A stretch of DNA of 64,000 nucleotides. Origin: Plantago major. Its lineage: Eukaryota > Streptophyta > Magnoliopsida > Lamiales > Plantaginaceae. Both the position numbers and the translations under genes were made by a program. The notes beneath the pieces are model-generated. The model saw nothing but the letters and a program-made list of their open reading frames with translations, searched no databases and was not told the DNA's origin. Position 1 is the first letter of the stretch. Each line of letters opens with the position of its first letter. Shown here in pieces: positions 11,556 through 24,355 of the stretch. The stretch covers positions 40,433,431-40,497,430 of the forward strand of contig CM048842.1 in the NCBI GenBank assembly GCA_026545765.1, in the 5' to 3' direction.

Positions 11556-13079
11556 TGGAGGGGATGACAATGGGCCTGCACGGCCGGGCTTTATTAGGCT
11601 CAGTCTTTGTGCAGATGTTTTTTTACCCGTTAATATCGGACAGGGTGTCTGACCCGTCCCATCATACAATTTTTCTTTTAATCTTATTTACATTTTCTGT
11701 GTGTTTTGCATAATTATTTATATTATAGTTAGATGTAGCTCAAATGGTTAGAGTTATGGACATACTTGTGTCTTTAGCACCAAAGTTTTCTTTGATGGTG
11801 GTTATAATTTTGATCGTTTAAAAAAAATTATCCATTTGAAAATTATAAGTTCTACCAAAATCGTTTAAGTACTTACACAAAACCAATTTTCTTTTCGTCC
11901 TTTCAAGGTTCTAACAAAATATGATATCATTTTATTTTAATGTTAATATAGCAGGGGAAGGGAAAATTACAAATTCCACCCCTACAATATAGCCTCGTCA
12001 CTTTAGTCCCTCATATTCAAACTATTACAGCTCAACCCATTTTTTACACACAAAAAAGATTGTAATTACAGATAGGCCCAAAAGTCAACATTTTCTTCCC
12101 CCTATTTTATATTTTCTTTATACTTGTATAATATATTTAATAACCCTTATTGCAAAATATACCCCAAAACGCTTCTAACTCTCACAAACAGACCCCAAAA
12201 TTTTCATTTTTTAAAATCCAAGTACCCACCATCTTCACCACCACTTCTAACCACCATCTCCACCACCTCCAACCTCAGTCAACTTTTTCTTCTTCTTCTT
12301 CTTCTTCTTCTTCTTCTTCTTCTTCTTCTTCTTCTTCCTCCCTCCTCCATCTTTTTCCTCCATCCTCAATTGGCCCAAACAGCTCCGTCGGGCCGGGGAG
12401 GAGTTGTTTGCAGGTCTGATTTGGAGCAGTAACAGCTCCTCACCGGAGCTATTTTACAACTCCAAATCGGAGCAATGAACAGCTCCGGCGAGGAGCTGTT
12501 TACAACTCCGATTTTATAGCGGCTTGCCGGAGCTGTATATAATAGATTCGATCGGAGCATTTTTTAAGGAGGAAGAACATGATGATGGAGGAAGAAGAAC
12601 AAAAAAAAAAAAAAAAATTGGGTATATTTTGAGAAATAAATTTTATTGGGGTTTAATTTACAGTAATATTAAGTAATTGTTACAAATTATAAAACATTAG
12701 AGTAAATGTGTAGTAAATTGAAAATTGTAAATTGCAACCAAGTCCAACTAATTTTCTTTTCCATATATTTTATTTCTGGCCAACTAAAAAATCAGGTTTT
12801 GAATGTATCTGTAATTGTTTGAATAGAATGAAATAAATTGTAATTGGCCCAAATTTAAGGGGTAACAAACGTAATTTTTCCGATATATTATCTAACATAA
12901 TTCAAAGACAGTTAAACATTGAATACACAAATATATACTAAAACATACAAATATTAAAATGTTATAAATATATGTCGGGCCGGACCGATGGGCTTCAAAG
13001 TTAGGCCCTGGCCCGGCCCATTCTGGTTTGGTCAAAGCCCATTTGACCGAGCCTGACGGCCCAAATCGCCATACCTAGA
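11556..13079. mobile_element. Possible hAT-like non-autonomous element
   Basis: The left side reads GGGGATGACAATGGGCC and the reverse complement of the right side reads CTAGGTATGGCGATTTGGGCC, resembling the common plant hAT-type end followed by GGGCCGGGC-rich sequence on both sides. I could not find a convincing 8-bp target duplication. A second weak pair of ends (GGGAAAATTAC near 11956, complementary to GTAATTTTTCC near 12885) may mark another nested element. Confidence 0.3.
12287..12338. repeat. (TTC)n microsatellite
   Basis: About 17 TTC units following a CCACCA-rich stretch. The poly-Leu and poly-Ser frames across it are artefacts. The next 200 bases contain repeated GGAGCTG/CAGCTCC inverted words. 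Confidence 0.95.
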
Positions 13080-14189
13080 AAAAAAAAAAAGATGCAAGTT
13101 GCTTATGAACTTCATCATTTTCAAAATAACCCTCATCTATTTCCAAGAATTTACGGATATAAGTTGAAATATATATGACATCTTTCATTCAACTTTAAAT
13201 ACTTTTTCCCAAAACCTTAACCATTTCTCCTCAAACCTTAAACATTTTTCAAAAAAGTATAAACATGATATCTTTTTTTTCTGTGTTTTCATATAGTTTT
13301 AGTGTTTTATGTATATAACTTGAAATGTAAAATAATTTCATGAAAACTTGAGCCGAAGAATATAAAATGCAAAGGGTACTTCGAAGTTTCTTGAAAAAAA
13401 TATGCATTTAATAAATATATTGCCCATTAAAAATATATAAAGTAATTAAGAATTGATGGTAAAATAGGATAAAATTCATTTTTGATACTCCAGTCTGAAA
13501 CATTTCCGATTTTGACACTTTAGAGTGGTCACGTGTAATTGTGGTACTAACTATCATCAATTAATTACAATTAAGGTACTAATTGTTAATTAAAAGGTGG
13601 AGCCTCAATTGGATCCGAATTACTCCCTCCATTTCAGAAAAAAGTGTTACATTTTACTATGGTTGTGGTTCGTATAGCATAAAATATGGTAAAATTAATC
13701 ATGTAAAACAATGCACAATTGTTTATGTATATAAGTTTAGTATTCTGGTTTATGATATACTCCAGTAAATAATATGAAAGTGTATATATGTGAAGATTAT
13801 TTAGTCTAACTTATGTTGAATTATGCAATTAATGTATTTGATTAGTAGTAAAAAAATCTCCATGGGAAGATTATATCCAACATTTCCCTGTTAATGACAA
13901 TCATTAAGATTGTATCAAAATGAGAGGGCCGAAACTGGGCCATATTTTCAAAATTGAGTCTTTGTATTAATCTATAATTAATGAAAGAAATAAGCATATT
14001 TTCAAATCATCCCACATCATCATTAGTTAATAATTTGGACAAATGAAAACAAATGGATTTAACAACCAAGCAAATGACCAATTAGAGAAGAGGATTTTGC
14101 CAACTAATTAAATGATGTGGATAGCCTAAAATGGCTCAAATCCTTTTTGGCTTAATATATAGTATAGATAGTAATGTCGTTGGGTTAAT

Positions 14190-14645
14190 CAGTTTAATAG
14201 GGTATCTAATTTAAACATATTTCTATAACATTAAGAGTAAAATATCAATTTAAAATAAACCTGTATGGATTGCTTTTACAGATGTTGTTAAGATTCCAAC
14301 TAAATAGGCCATCGATTTTTATCTAATTTTGATATTAAAATATAGATTACTTACAGATCCAATCAGTTTATTGTTGATGTCGTTGGCTTGAGATGTTGTG
14401 TTGCTAAAGGGCTGATATATGTCCTATTAATTAGGGTTCATCATTTATAATAAGTCTAATGTCATTTAATCTCTATATTTAGATAATGATGATTGGATTT
14501 GCCAAAATAATTTGATCTTATCAGGCAGTTAGAGAGAATATGAGTGTGAACGCAAATATGTTGTGTTTATATGTGTCCTGTTTAATAGGGTATCTAATTT
14601 AAACATATTTCTATATAGATTAAGGTTAAAATATTAATGTTTAAA
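14190..14645 (+). repeat. Pair of 60-bp direct repeats
   Basis: The word TTTAATAGGGTATCTAATTT and about 40 further bases occur near 14190 and again near 14580, about 390 bases apart, with few mismatches. No coding sequence is visible from 14169 to 14872. Confidence 0.7.
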
Positions 14646-14872
14646 CTATATACTTGATGTGTAAACCCAAATACATTGATGAATTGGAAGATGTTTGTTA
14701 GTTGGATTTTATTCGATAGTTTTACAATTAGATACATTACGCAAAGAACGTTTTATACATAACTATAATAGATTAATGAAATAAAATTTTATTAACTTAA
14801 GTTCCAAATGAAATACATTAGAATATATGAGGGAAATCACAGTTTAATAATGCATAAACGTGTTATGCTCTC

Positions 14873-15745
14873 ATATAAGCAACTTCAAGGTCTCCAATGC
14901 ATTCGTGACAAAGATTGTACTTGAATGGTATCCAAGTCTCCTTCATGTGCATGTTGTAATTTAACAACTTTTTCTTACAGAAAGATGGAACCAACAGATA
15001 GTCTGGATTCTTGAGTTTCAGCTTTGAAAGTCTTAACTGTCAAGACCAACGACATGAAGCCACGAATGATAGACCTTCTTTATCCTGCTTCATTTTGGCT
15101 AAACCTTCAAGTCCTTCATCACGAATCTTAACACTACTACTGAAAATCTTCATGTAGTTCGAGCAGTATAGGGCTTCTGGGTGTTTGTATTTGATGGCCA
15201 TTTCCATTAGACAGTATGCCTCATCTTCTCTACCATTTACGAAGTATTGGACCTGGGTTGAACAGTCGAGAAAATATTTAACAAATACAACGACAATGTA
15301 AAGATCAACAAACAAAGAAGAACTAATTCTAACCAATGAATTCCTGAACACTGCTTCAGGATTCTTTGCATTTGAAAGCCTATACACCATCGATTCTGAA
15401 ATTTCAAATGAGGCGTCGAGAGGTAAAATCCGCAACACGTTTGGAATGTTACATATCTTGTTGAACAACGGGCAACTAAAATGTCAACAATTATATGTTA
15501 GTCTAACTAATTTAAAAATATAAGCAAGCAACGTAAAAAAAAGTATAGAAAACCTATTGTTCTCCACGTAAATATGGATTGTAAGTGTGAGATATTAAGA
15601 GACGACGGTGAAGTAACCTGCTGGTAATTTTTGCCCATGAATATGTGGATTGAAATGCAATCTTCTCCATAATGTTAGTGAGCAGATCATCCGGCAAACA
15701 TTCAATTTGAGACTGGGACGTGCTTGATAATATTGAAGAAGACAT
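14873..15745 (-). pseudogene. F-box protein pseudogene (At2g35280-like type)
   Basis: Minus strand, start ATG at 15745. Residues 16-28 read CLPDDLLTNIMEK, an F-box start that in the family binds SKP1 in SCF ubiquitin ligases. A second part carries NPEAVFRNSL then YFVNGREDEAYCLMEMA and HPEALYCSNYMKIF, the Sel1-like repeats that follow the F-box in this plant family. An 81-nt GT-AG intron (15333-15253) joins FRNSL to VQYF in frame. A second intron is likely near 15554-15475, but reaching it needs a frame change in exon 1, which suggests an indel. An in-frame TGA near 15040 interrupts a frame that otherwise runs to TAA at 14873. It lies about 500 bases inside a Helitron-like 5' end (16253), so it may be a captured gene. 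Confidence 0.7.
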
Positions 15746-16174
15746 CGAAACAATGAAGACAGCAGAATATATGCTTAGGATTTTACAGGCTGAGGACCGG
15801 TGAAAGAATGAAGAATCGAGATAGTTTTATATTGCAACCTGCTTCCAACAAACTGCGACTATTTACCTGGAAATTTGAATCAGGAAGTATAATATCCCAA
15901 CATATTTTGACAAGTTCTACGGAAATTCAAATTAGTGATTATAAAATCCAAACTACTTGGTCAGTCAATAAGGAAGGTCAAATAGAATTTAGAATTATCT
16001 AACAAACTTAGTCTCACGTGAAAGAAAATGTTGAGTTATTCCTAAAATATATGAATTTGTTTAAACAACTATTGCTTTTCGGTGAGAATATGTGCAGGAG
16101 AAGAAAGATTTGAATATAGTGAACGTTTTGAATGAGGAAAAATGAGTGAATTATAAATCATTTAATTTTGGAGG

Positions 16175-16253
16175 GAATTTGCCACCTAGGATTTTTGCAT
16201 ACGTGGCATATCTCTTCTTCCATTTAGATCATCACTTTTATCATATATATAGA
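16175..16253 (-). mobile_element. Second Helitron-like 5' terminus
   Basis: On the minus strand the sequence starts A|TCTATATATATGATAAAAGT and continues into GCCACGTATGC, resembling the 5' ends of plant Helitrons and the start at 14168. No matching 3' hairpin and CTRR was found between 14169 and 16253. The element may be truncated, or its other end may lie below 9868. Confidence 0.4.
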
Positions 16254-16559
16254 TTCAGAGCGAAGTCAGGAATTTCTTTTTAACCAATGTCAATTTTAAC
16301 TTATAGAAATCTTAAATTTATAATAGAAGTATAAGCTATCTAACATTCTTTTTTTCTTTTTTTTTTTAACGAATATATTAGCAAAAACCACTATAAAAAA
16401 ACTCAAGGCACACTTGTGTGGGTGATAATATTATACTTATATTCTAGCTTTTTATTACAAAAATAGACCGTGGTACATGTAAAAGGTGGAATTTTCTAAT
16501 ACATATAAAATTTATTATTTTTAAAACCGACCGTGTGCCGTGCTCGTGCTATGCGTAGG

Positions 16560-17810
16560 CATAGCTCCGCACCTACATTTATTTTACTTTTTTTAATCTG
16601 TTTTATCTTAAATTGTTTGAACTCTAATGCATAAAATTGCTATAGGTATTAAGTTCTTGAGGTAATGAACTCCTTGGGTTTGCCAATTCATCTTTATAAA
16701 TTCACACTATTTCTTCTCTTTATCTCTCGAGTTCATTCGTTATTCAATTATTCTTATCTTCCACCGATTTAGTTTTAATATTTATCTTTGACACAAAACT
16801 ATTTTTCTCATATCTCAAGATTCAAGAAGCTGAGCTCTTGAGAGTAACTTCATCACTAATGATTCATTCGTTTCTAAATCTTAAAACATTTTCTTCGAAA
16901 CCAGCAACAAACAAGTTGTTTTAACCTTTCAAGCAACTAGAAGAGCTATAGGCTTGTTAATTTGTCAATATTAAATTACCAGAATGTTGTATTTGTTTCC
17001 AGTTTAAGTTGTGTTGGACTATTGTTTGATTTTTACCAGTTTTATCTATCTATCAATTGGCTATGTAATAGACTTTGCTTCTGGTTAAATGTTTGAACAT
17101 GCTGGATAGTTGTTTGCTTCTAATGTTGTTTATTATGCTTATGTCCTTTAGAAATTAAAATGGAAAACAGAGTGGTTTATATAATATACAATAGATAAAC
17201 AAGCTAGAGACTTGTAGCTGACCTGTTACTCTTTGGTGTCTATGATAAATTGAACTTTGCTGAGATATAACATCTGTTTGGTTAGCTAACGATGCCATCT
17301 TCTTAATATTATTATTGCTTGAGTTAGTAGTTTGTAACATTGCAATTGTGAAGCAGGCTAATTGTTGATAAATATGTGTCCCACTAGCAACTACTATTTT
17401 TTGTGCATATAATTATAGGGACTTGCACTCTTTAATTCAAACATGAAGTTTGCATAGTGCAAATTGCTTATCTCACAAATTAATGACTCATAATTAATTG
17501 AAATATTGATGCATGAGGTATTTTGATGGCAGAGTGGAAAACTAAGTAACTAACTCCTAATTGGATAAAATAGTATGGGAAGTATAATATATAGCTTGAA
17601 TTAGCCATGTTGAATGCTTGCTTTTATAAGTAGTTTTCTTTTCCTTTCTATAAAGTTGTGCAACTGCTTTTTAGTTCTGTAGATTTATGACTTTAGCATC
17701 TAGAGTTGTTACTAGTTTTTAGTATTCATCTGCTTCTCCTCATGCATGTTGTAGACTGCTATCTTTGCAACCTGACCTGACTAACTTACAGTTGTGATTT
17801 GATATGTATA
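16560..17810. other. T-rich non-coding stretch before thiolase exon
   Basis: No ORF or recognised motif. It is T-rich and intron-like, with a TATAAATTC word near 16695 and CT-rich leader-like sequence after it. Since a thiolase exon follows with an acceptor-like AG, this may be the 5' UTR and first intron of the same captured gene piece. That is inference. Confidence 0.3.
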
Positions 17811-17912
17811 GATGTTTTTGCACCGTGGGTGTGGCCCGAACCCCTATGGGTGGATTTGGTTATCTTTTATCAGTACCATCCACAAAGCTTGGATCTATTG
17901 CTATTGGCTATT
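17811..17912 (+). pseudogene. Acetyl-CoA acetyltransferase (thiolase) exon fragment
   Basis: After an acceptor-like TATAG the sequence reads, with one frame correction near 17820, VGVARTPMGGF, then TKLGSIAI, the conserved N-terminal segment of cytosolic acetoacetyl-CoA thiolase, which condenses two acetyl-CoA at the entry to the mevalonate pathway. It ends at a donor-like GTGAGTAAG at the expected place. It is one codon shorter than usual between GGF and TKLG and has a two-base expansion in the first codons. No catalytic Cys exon follows. It is a captured or relic exon, not a gene. Confidence 0.7.
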
Positions 17913-18149
17913 GTGAGTAAGAATACACATAGGGTTCTATGTACCGAATGCAACCCAAGAAGGACGTTGCTGCTGAAACTGTGAATAAGAGGCATTTTGA
18001 TATGTTTTCTTTACTTCAACATGTAGCATATTGGAAAATCCATTTGTTTAGTAAAGTACTTTTGTATATTTGAAGTAGATTGATGTGCCAAGATTTGATG
18101 TAGCAAATGCTAATATTGTTGTAATCGTTACTATTGGAGTGATATTTTT

Positions 18150-20000
18150 CACAATTAATCTAATTAAGTTTTAATAGTTATGATTCTTTTATAAAATGGA
18201 TAAGGTTTATATTTATAATTTTTTAGGTTATTGCGTGTTCCTGGCTGAGGTTTATATGTAATGATACAACCTTCAAAAGGTTGCACTCAAACCTTTACAT
18301 TTTTATATAATAACCTAAAGTTGTGTTTAGGGTTCACCATTCCTCCATGATGTTTTAGAATGCTTCAATGACCCCGACAAACCCTTAATTATGGCTTATA
18401 TTTAGGACCCCATCCTAAACATCAAGGGAGTAAAAATATTTTCCAATGTTAATCTAGTTAAGTTTTAAATAGTTGAGGTTTATGTTTATAATGTTTTAGG
18501 TTATTGTGTATTCCTGCTAAGGTTTATATGTATTGATAGAACTTTTACAACGTTACACTTTAACCTTTACCTTTCTATATAATTACCTGAATTTGTATTT
18601 TATGTGTCACGGATTTTAGTGTTCCCCATTTCCTTCATAGAGTATTAGAATGCTTCAATGAACAACCCCTCCCGAACCAACCCTTAATTAGGGCTTAGGG
18701 CCTGTACCCCTCCTACATCATAAGCCCTAATTAAGGGCGTCAGACACTGAGGGTGTTTTATGTGTCTGGGGTTTCTTAGGGTTCCTCATTTTCTCCATAG
18801 GGTTTTAGTATGCTTCAGTGACCCCCGACAACCCTTAATTAGGGCTTAGGGTTTAGGATGGGTACACGGCGGCATTCTTGTACCCATCCTAAACCATAAG
18901 CCCTAATTAAGGGCGTCAGACACTGAGGGGGTTCGGGGTTCACCATTTCCTCCATAGGGTTTTATAATGTTTAAATGACCCTCGATAAACCCCAAACTTT
19001 TTTTTTCACTGTTAATCTAGTTAAGTTCTAATGGTTAAGGTTCTTTTGAAAAATGGTTAAGGTTTATGTTTAGGTTGTTTTAGGTTATTGTGTGTTACTG
19101 CTAAAGTTTATATGTAATGACAGAACATTTACAAGATTACATTTAAACCTTTAGCTTTCTGTATAATAACCTGAATTTGGTGGGAGAGTTCTGTTAAGAT
19201 ATTCCGCAATATTGTTCGTGAGTTTCATGGTTTTAATGAAAGGTTAAGGTTTATGTTTGAGATAAGTTATGTTTTTATGTGATACTGCTAAGGTTTATAT
19301 ATTTTTCACTATTTATTAATGTAGTCAAGTTCTAATGGTTACTTTTTTCGAAAAAAAATGGTTAAAGGTTTATGTTTAAAATGTTTTAGGTTATTTATTG
19401 TGTGTTCCTGTTATGGTTTATATGTAATGTTACAACCTTTACAAGGTTACACTTAAACCTTAACAAGGTTACACTTAAACCTTAACGTTTCTGTATAATA
19501 ACCTAAATTTGCGTTTCATGGGTGAGTAGGAATTTTAGGGTTCACCATTTTCTCCATATGGTTTTAGTATGCTTTAGTGACCCTCGAAAAACTCTTAATT
19601 AGGGCTTAGGGTTTAGAATGGGTACATGGCGGCAGCCCTAATTAAGGGCGTTAGACCTTGAGGGTGTTTCATGTGTCGGGGGGTTTCGGGGTTCACCATT
19701 TCCTCCATAGGATTTTATAATGCTTAAATGACCCTCGATAAACCCCAAACTTTTTTTTTTCACTGTTAATCTAGTTAATTTCTAATGGTTAAGGTTCTTT
19801 TGACAACTGGTTAAGGTTTATGTGTATGTTGTTTTAGGTTATTGTGTGTGTTACTGCTAAAGTTTATATGTAATGACAGAACATTTACAAGATTACATTT
19901 AAACCTTTAGCATTCTGTATAATAACCTCAATTTGTATTTCATATGTCAGTGGGGGTTTTAGGGTTCACCACCTTTTCTGTAAAATATATTACTCCTTAA
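18150..20000 (+). repeat. Irregular repeat block with telomere-like words and hairpins
   Basis: Imperfect units recur with words such as GTTAATCTAGTTAAGTTCTA (near 18150, 18446, 19007, 19316, 19760), GGTTTATATGTAATGACAGA, TTTCTGTATAATAACCT and GGGTTCACCATTTCCTCCAT. Two long units near 19007 and 19760 are about 750 bp apart. Many words resemble TTTAGGG/CCCTAAA. A related fragment lies at 53488-53640 next to the transposase gene, so the block may derive from MULE ends. No coding sequence. From 20000 to 20200 it grades into AACCATTA-type repeats. Confidence 0.7.
18832..18913. repeat. 35-bp stem hairpin
   Basis: The arms 18832-18866 and 18879-18913 are reverse complements at 34 of 35 positions, around a 12-nt loop. 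The arm begins CCCTTAATTAGGGCTTAGGG. Shorter relatives of the palindrome occur near 18685-18740 and 19590-19650. Confidence 0.9.
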
Positions 20001-20433
20001 TAGCTGATTAAATAAACCTTAACCATTACAAATTAAAACACTAACCATTTACCACATTAACCTTTACATTTTCTAATTAAAAACCTCAACCATTAGTAAT
20101 TAGAACTTTAACCATTTATCACATAAACATTAACCATTACTAAATAAAACCTTAACCATTTATCACATAAACCTTAACCATTACTAAATGAAACCTAGAT
20201 ACTATTTGAAAATTGTGAATTCATCCCTACCGTTTGTCAAATTCTCCAATAACATACTTCATACTTTCTAACTTATCAAATTAAACCAAAAATTAATTTT
20301 GTAATCTAAATCACCTTAAATTGACTTCAATGGAAGCTCCACACTCTTTAAAACAACTCAATTAAAAATCAATTCGAGATCAATTGAAAAAAAAAATAGA
20401 TCTAACTTTTTTTTTTAATTTCTTTTTTTAAAC

Positions 20434-20537
20434 TTCGATGGATGGAGCTTTAATTTAGAGCTCTATCCATGGACGGAGGTGATAGCAGCGAGCAGAGCTG
20501 CTCGCTGCTCTCATTGCAGCCATGGCTGCCAGCCATG
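20434..20537. repeat. Cluster of short perfect hairpins
   Basis: Two hairpins in about 55 bases: AGCAGCGAGCAG with its complement (20484-20509, 2-nt loop) and CATGGCTG/CAGCCATG (20521-20537, 1-nt loop). Just upstream GGATGGAGCT pairs imperfectly with AGCTCTATCC. No element ends were identified. The remainder of 20000-21620 shows no coding sequence, only a 20-bp direct repeat (near 21299 and 21357). Confidence 0.7.
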
Positions 20538-22436
20538 TCTGCTATGTATATTCTGTTTTTTTAATTTCGTGGGTTGACCCGCAAATCTCAATCAACAATG
20601 CCACATGCTCTAGGTGGCAGTTTACATGAACATATAAAGACTGTTTGGTATAAAATTTTAACACATTCGGTTTTAACCGACCTTTTACAGGTTAATACTG
20701 AATAGTAACTGAATTTTATATAATTACATAGTGACTTAACAACCTTTTTATAGTTGTATTCAACATAGTTTTTAGTTTTGTGCTAAAAGGTCCAATAAAC
20801 TTTATGGGGTCCATTACAATGTGAAAAAATTGATCAAACTTGAGGGTCAAAGATGTTTTGAGGAATGAAAAAGTGATCGAATGATTTGTAATTTGTAGTT
20901 ATATCCACTCCACTTGCTTATATTCTTGTATTCCAACAAGACAAATGAGGTAAGTGCAATAGTAGTGAAGTTGACATGCCGACATAACATAATAATAATA
21001 TCCATCATCACAATTCACAACCAACCAAACCCCACGATCTTCACAAGTCTTCCCTCCCTTAATGTAGTCATTTATCTTGTAGATCGCGACTCAAAGTATA
21101 TCCTCCAAATGTGGTGGAGCTTCTTTCATTTTTTGGATGCTAAGCCTACTTGGGTTTTTTCTACCCTACAATATGCTGCACTACCTCCTAGTACTTTAAT
21201 GTGTTGTACAGTATAACATTTAATTCATATGGTACAACCATGGTAATGACACATGATTTTATTAGGACAAAGCAATTAGTGTAGCGGTTGCATTTGGTGA
21301 ATCAATTGCTGTAGCAATTTATGTTTGAAAATTTGTTCCCAACATCAGCATTTGATGAATCAATTGCTGTAGCAATCATAAATCATGCATGGGCTTCCAA
21401 ACAACAAATTAAAGCTAGTTAGTACCTATGGCAAAAAAATGTCTCCCTTTCATACCTATATAGAAAATAGAAGGGATTCACAAAAGTCTCGTGAGAGACA
21501 GTCTCTAAATAACTTATTTAGATACGGTATATGTTATCAATAAAATCATCCACGGTATTAATCAAAACGTCTATATTGTTAACAAAATAAGTCTTGTTGT
21601 AATATTAAAAAACATGAATGTTGAGAACATGGGCTTGGCTAATCTCAGTACTACGTCGCACTGTACTATCGTTAGTACACCATTCAAAACTTGACAAATG
21701 GCACAACTAACAATTAAAAAATAATTTATAAAACCTTTAATAATTCAAATAATTAGAATAAGAACCTTTTATGTAATTACTTTTAGTAAATGAAAAATTA
21801 ATAAATAATAATCTTCTCCCCTCAAACCACCACCAGCACCACCATCATCTCCGGTCGCCACTACCATCTCCGGCCACCACCACCATTTTCGGTCACCGTC
21901 GCCGATATAGTTATGGTTAATGAAGGTTTCCCAATTCATTTTCACTAATCTCACAATGACATCTAATGTGCCGGTGTGCTCAACCTCTCACTATTACCGA
22001 CCTCCACCACCAGCTCCGGCCACCCACCGCCACTACCCAATTACATCTGAATATGGGTACAATGCTGCAACAATATGAATGAATGCTACAGCGTCAACAA
22101 TTTATTCTTACATTTCTCCCGTATCATAATGCTACAGCGATATGAATGATGCTGCAACGTCTTGTGTTTCTGACGGCGGCGCAATGCTGCAGCCATATGA
22201 ATGAATGTTGCAGCGCCACAATTTAGGGTTATGAATGTACATTACATAAATTTACAACGAATATACTCCTATTGATTCATTAAATAACCTAACATATTGC
22301 TTTTAATTCATTTATCTAGAAAAAAAAATCATGAAATATATTTATATGCATCTAAAAGTTACATAAATACTTTTTCGTGACCGAAATACCCGTAAATCCA
22401 CGTATTTAATTTGGTAAATTAAATTAATTACCGGTC

Positions 22437-22655
22437 AACTATCTTCAACGTTAACTACAAAGTACTCTTAAGATATAGTAGTAAATCATCTAATAAAATT
22501 ATATAATAAAAAATTAATTATTAAAATTTCATTGTAGGATTTTATTGAATTATTTACTACTATAATTTAAGAGTAATTTGTGGTCAAAATCGAATATAGT
22601 TGATCGCAAAATAGTAAAATGGAAAGATTTCTTTATGAGGTAGTACAATGATTTA
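22437..22655. mobile_element. MITE copy, left end truncated
   Basis: Shares its AT-rich core (TTATATAATAAAAAATTAAT, ATTTCATTGTAGGATTTTAT) and the right arm GCAAAATAGTAAAATGGAAA with the MITE at 24356-24608. The left arm begins only at TCAACTAT, so about 35 bases of the terminal repeat are missing. Confidence 0.6.
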
Positions 22656-24355
22656 TATTTGTGGACAAATAATCATTTCTCGTATAATTGATTTACTTGA
22701 AGATGTATTCCTTCATTCCAAACAAGCTTTTATGTTTTTTTTTTCCGGGTCAAACAACTAGAAATTTGACCACTAATTAATCTTAAATTAAATTGGTGAA
22801 TTTTAATTATAGTTTAAATTTAGTACATACATTTTTACAACCCCATCAACAAACCAATTTGAGCGTAACAGATAATCATATATTCACTGTTAAAATTATA
22901 CAATTGCGTTTTCACACAAAAGCACGAAGCCCATGCATGACATCATGAAATTGTACGAATAATATGTGAAATTGAAAATGTATTGGTGACAACTACACTA
23001 TTCATTCATTTAGCTTTAAACCGACTTACATGCATGAACATATTTGAGCATGCCTAATTATTTGATTAATGTATAAGGTACATTCATTTATATGCGAACG
23101 ATATCTAATGGTTACGATGACTGCATATAGGCATGATGGATCGACCAACTGAATTCTACAAATTAGTTGGACATGTTTAATGTTTCTTGCGACCATCTAC
23201 ACAGAGTTACTTGAACCACTCTGGTATGTTAGGTCGGTTAGCGTAATTAACTTTATATAAGCTTAATCCATGTCTACAAGTGAAATTGTATCAATAAACC
23301 CAAACGGTAGTTACACAATTTTTTCATTCGAGCAATCCAATGAAGTAATTAGAACATTCAAATAATTTTAAGTTGAGAGGCGTAATCTCAATCGGTAACT
23401 CCAAGTGGTTGGAGGGAACAAGGACAGGGGGACTAAGAGATCATGGATCTAGGATATGTTCTCCCAAAGAAAATCCCAAATCGGCAACCACCTCCGAAAA
23501 ATAAAATTCATTAAAATGATATGTTGACAATATGTCAACTATCTCAATATGGGGAGAATGGTAGAGACTCTAGAATCTATATGAGATCTTCTACAATTAT
23601 TATACTATAATGCTTGAACTAGGTTGCCTACTTGATTCCGACTTTAGCTATTATCATCGTCGTCTTCTCCTAAGTTGTCATCTAAAGAATGAAACCTATA
23701 TCGATGAAAACAAAAGCTCTGTTAAGCTTGTATTATAGCTTGACAAAACTTTTGAGGCGAGTTCAAATAGTGAAATTTATGTCTGAAAGTTCGCAGGGCC
23801 GCTCATTTACCAACAATAATCTTGAATTACTCTGTCGATGGCAAGAAACGAAGAAGATAAAGTTTTTGCGGCAGTTTCTGGGTTATGTATAGAAATGACA
23901 TTTTGGCATGCCCTGCCCAGTCAATGCCCATTTGACCAGGCCCATAGGACTGGGCTAAATTAGACCCACGGACCTCCGATATATATATATATCTTAAAAT
24001 TAATATAAATGTTATATTATATGATTAAGTCCTCTGAGATACAAAATTAATGGATAGACTAAAAGAGACGGACATACATTACAGTTATAACAAAAAACAT
24101 CAGGTGTTTTATAAAGAATATCGGTGATATACATATACATAAAAATGATATAAAATGTTCATTCATATAACATTATTGATTTGTTTAAAACATTATACAT
24201 ACTATACTTTAGAACATCAATCGGTGTATTACGTCTCTCGCTAATACACGTCTTTTCCTAGACTTTGTGATATTATATATATTTTAACTATTTATATAAT
24301 TGATTTAGGTATTAGTGAATTATGTTAGATATACTATATGAAATATTAAAGTATA

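Noticed and set aside
11728-11800. tRNA-like start TAGCTCAAATGGTTAGAG
   Set aside because: Resembles an A box, but no B box or cloverleaf follows; too weak for a tRNA or SINE call.
12124-12432. Two overlapping ORFs with poly-Leu and poly-Ser
   Set aside because: Produced by the TTC microsatellite; no domain.
13617-13880. Stowaway MITE starting TACTCCCTCC
   Set aside because: Only one end was recognisable; no partner end or length could be set.
18150-20200. Interstitial telomere
   Set aside because: Words resemble TTTAGGG but there is no tandem run of the exact plant telomere unit.
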